Notes under the pieces: generated by a model
Seen by the model: only the letters and a program-made list of their open reading frames with translations
Told to the model about the DNA's origin: nothing
Database searches by the model: none
Part shown: piece after piece, positions 62,849 through 64,000 of the stretch
Layout: each line of letters begins with the position of its first letter
Position numbering within the stretch: position 1 is the first letter of the stretch
NCBI RefSeq assembly: GCF_004151105.1
Contig: NZ_PHRF01000097.1
Span: forward strand, 145,316-209,315
DNA length: 64,000 bases
DNA from: Streptomyces sp. L-9-10
Lineage (GTDB): Bacteria; Actinomycetota; Actinomycetes; Streptomycetales; Streptomycetaceae
Direction of reading: 5' to 3'
Program-made: the position numbers and the translations under genes

Positions 62849-64000
62849 GTGGAGAACGTGGCGGGCCGCCCCGGGGGGCACAAGGGGGCCTCGCGACACG
62901 CCCCGGTCGCCGCGCTCGCGTCGGTACGTCCGCTCTGGTGGGTGGTGTCCGCCCTGCTGGTGGCGGCCGCCGTGGTGGTCGCCGTCACCCGGCGCCACGA
63001 GCTGGTCACCGCCGTTCATCTCATCGATGACGTACGGCTGCCCCGGCTGCTGGTCGCCGCCGGGTTCGAGGCCGCTTCCCTGGCCTGTCTGGCCGCTGTG
63101 CAGCACTGGCTGCTGCGCGCGGGCGGTGCGCGGATCCGGCTCCGGGTCGTCGGTGCCGTCGTGCTGGCGGCCAATGCCATCGCGGGGGCGCTGCCCGGTG
63201 GGGCGGCGTTCGCGGCGGCGTGGGTATTCCGGCAGTTCCGGCGCCGGGGCGCGGGGCAGGTCCTCGCCGGGACCGTACTGGTGATCGCGGGACTGCTGTC
63301 CGGGCTGAGCCTCTTCGTACTCCTGATGGCCGGCGTACTGGCGGCCGGTTCATCGGGCCCGGTGGCCGGGGCGCGGCCCGTGGTCGTCGGGCTCGCCGCC
63401 GTGGGGGTCCTGGTGGGGGGTGTGGCGGCCGGACTGTTCCGGTTTCCCCGGGTAAGGCGACGGGCCCGGCGCCTGTGGCAGCGGATCGGACTGCGTTCCC
63501 GGCGGCTGTGGGACATCGAGCGGGCACTGACGCATCTGGGCCGTCAGATCCGTACCACCAGGCCGGGGATACGCCCGTGGCTGTGGCCGTCGTCACTGGC
63601 CGTGCTCAACTGGGGCTTCGACCTTGCGTGTCTGGTCGCGTGCGTATGGAGTCTCGGGATCGCCGTACCGTGGCACGGCATTCTCGCGGTCTACGCGCTG
63701 ACGCAGTTCGCGGGAAGTCTGCGGCTCACGCCGGGCGGTCTCGGCGTGGTCGAGACGAGCCTCACGGCGCTGCTCGTGCTGTACGGACTGAGCGCCGAGC
63801 AGGCGATCGCCGTCACCCTCCTGTACCGGGTGCTGAGTTACTGGGCGCTCCAGCCGGTGGGCTGGGCGAGCGGGCTGGGACTGACGCTGAGTCGCGGCCA
63901 CGCCGGAGCCGGTCCCGAGGCCGGTACCGGAGCCGGTCCCGAGGCCGGTACCGGAGCCGGTCCCGAGGCCGGTACCGGAGCCGGTCCCGAGGCCGGTACC
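62849..64000 (+). CDS. YbhN/UPF0104-type (lysylphosphatidylglycerol synthase TM-region) membrane protein, 3' truncated by window edge
   Basis: This open frame has no stop up to the window end (at least 384 codons). It encodes a polytopic membrane protein with helices near ALASVRPLWWVVSALLVAAA, LLVAAGFEAASLACLAAVQH, VLAGTVLVIAGLLSGLSL and LAVYALTQFAGSLRLTPGG. The conserved loop TPGGLGVVETSLTALLVLYG is typical of the YbhN/UPF0104 family, the TM half of MprF-like lipid flippases. The GTG at 62849 is the first start after an in-frame stop; a second GTG at 62858 is preceded by GGAG. The C-terminus becomes a GAGPEAGT repeat. Function: probably lipid flipping or export. Confidence 0.88.
   Translation, partial: MENVAGRPGGHKGASRHAPVAALASVRPLWWVVSALLVAAAVVVAVTRRHELVTAVHLIDDVRLPRLLVAAGFEAASLACLAAVQHWLLRAGGARIRLRVVGAVVLAANAIAGALPGGAAFAAAWVFRQFRRRGAGQVLAGTVLVIAGLLSGLSLFVLLMAGVLAAGSSGPVAGARPVVVGLAAVGVLVGGVAAGLFRFPRVRRRARRLWQRIGLRSRRLWDIERALTHLGRQIRTTRPGIRPWLWPSSLAVLNWGFDLACLVACVWSLGIAVPWHGILAVYALTQFAGSLRLTPGGLGVVETSLTALLVLYGLSAEQAIAVTLLYRVLSYWALQPVGWASGLGLTLSRGHAGAGPEAGTGAGPEAGTGAGPEAGTGAGPEAGT
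63905..64000. repeat. Perfect 24-bp tandem repeat (at least 4 copies, running off the window)
   Basis: The unit GGAGCCGGTCCCGAGGCCGG + TACC is repeated exactly four times and ends at the last base. It is in frame with the membrane protein and encodes GAGPEAGT in each copy. The identical copies point to recent expansion. Confidence 0.92.

Overview
The window is high-GC actinobacterial chromosome, almost certainly Streptomyces. The evidence is the codon bias (G/C at third positions), frequent GTG starts, paired pepN-type aminopeptidases, a csnR-csnEFGHK-type sugar locus, a PknG-type kinase operon, a chaplin-like peptide and an XRE/DUF397 pair. From memory, the gene order sodF - DsbA-like - pepN - subtilase - asd - pepN - malQ - HNH - mscS - csnR-K resembles the S. 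coelicolor SCO2633-SCO2662 region. That synteny is recalled, not searched.

Layout. 0-13.7 kb is housekeeping: the end of an Fe/Mn superoxide dismutase gene, a DsbA-like mycothiol-type oxidoreductase, two divergent pepN paralogues, a 1101-aa secreted subtilase, asd, and DUF genes. 13.8-19.7 kb is an accessory island. It holds a small hypothetical gene divergent from an XRE/DUF5753 regulator with a DUF397 partner (a perfect 10-bp-arm operator lies between them), a DUF6087 gene, and a graspetide (omega-ester RiPP) cluster. That cluster consists of a TPR-type regulator, an 88-aa precursor, an ATP-grasp ligase and a PIMT-like methyltransferase, and is the most interesting locus here. 19.7-28 kb holds a small membrane protein, malQ with a small repeat protein upstream, a large secreted GH84-type glycosidase, an HNH nuclease and an MscS channel.

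28.1-35.2 kb is a complete ROK-regulated ABC uptake and catabolic operon (csnR-E-F-G-H-K type, chitosan-oligosaccharide uptake). It has a perfect 15-bp palindrome in front of the regulator and a double stem-loop at its end. 35.4-46.5 kb is a signalling operon. It contains a four-TM GlnX-like sensor, a GlnH-like amino-acid-binding protein, a coiled-coil protein, a PknG-like kinase with zinc ribbons, a PP2C phosphatase with zinc ribbons, a von Willebrand A protein and a zinc-ribbon/FHA protein. It looks like an expanded version of the mycobacterial GlnX-GlnH-PknG-GarA pathway.

46.5-57.3 kb holds a PIMT-like methyltransferase, a truncated haemoglobin, a thioesterase pair, the ABC-F protein EttA (TTG start), a sortase-anchored thioester-domain surface protein, a second SSB and two adjacent dynamin/YfjP-like GTPases. 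A tRNA-Arg(TCT) gene at 57.65 kb precedes a variable region (57.9-62.7 kb). That region carries a sulfotransferase-like protein, a TTC38-like TPR protein, a chaplin-like secreted peptide, a GYYPPQQP-repeat protein and a Tn3-transposase remnant. The window ends inside a YbhN/UPF0104-type membrane protein whose 3' part runs into a perfect 24-bp tandem repeat.
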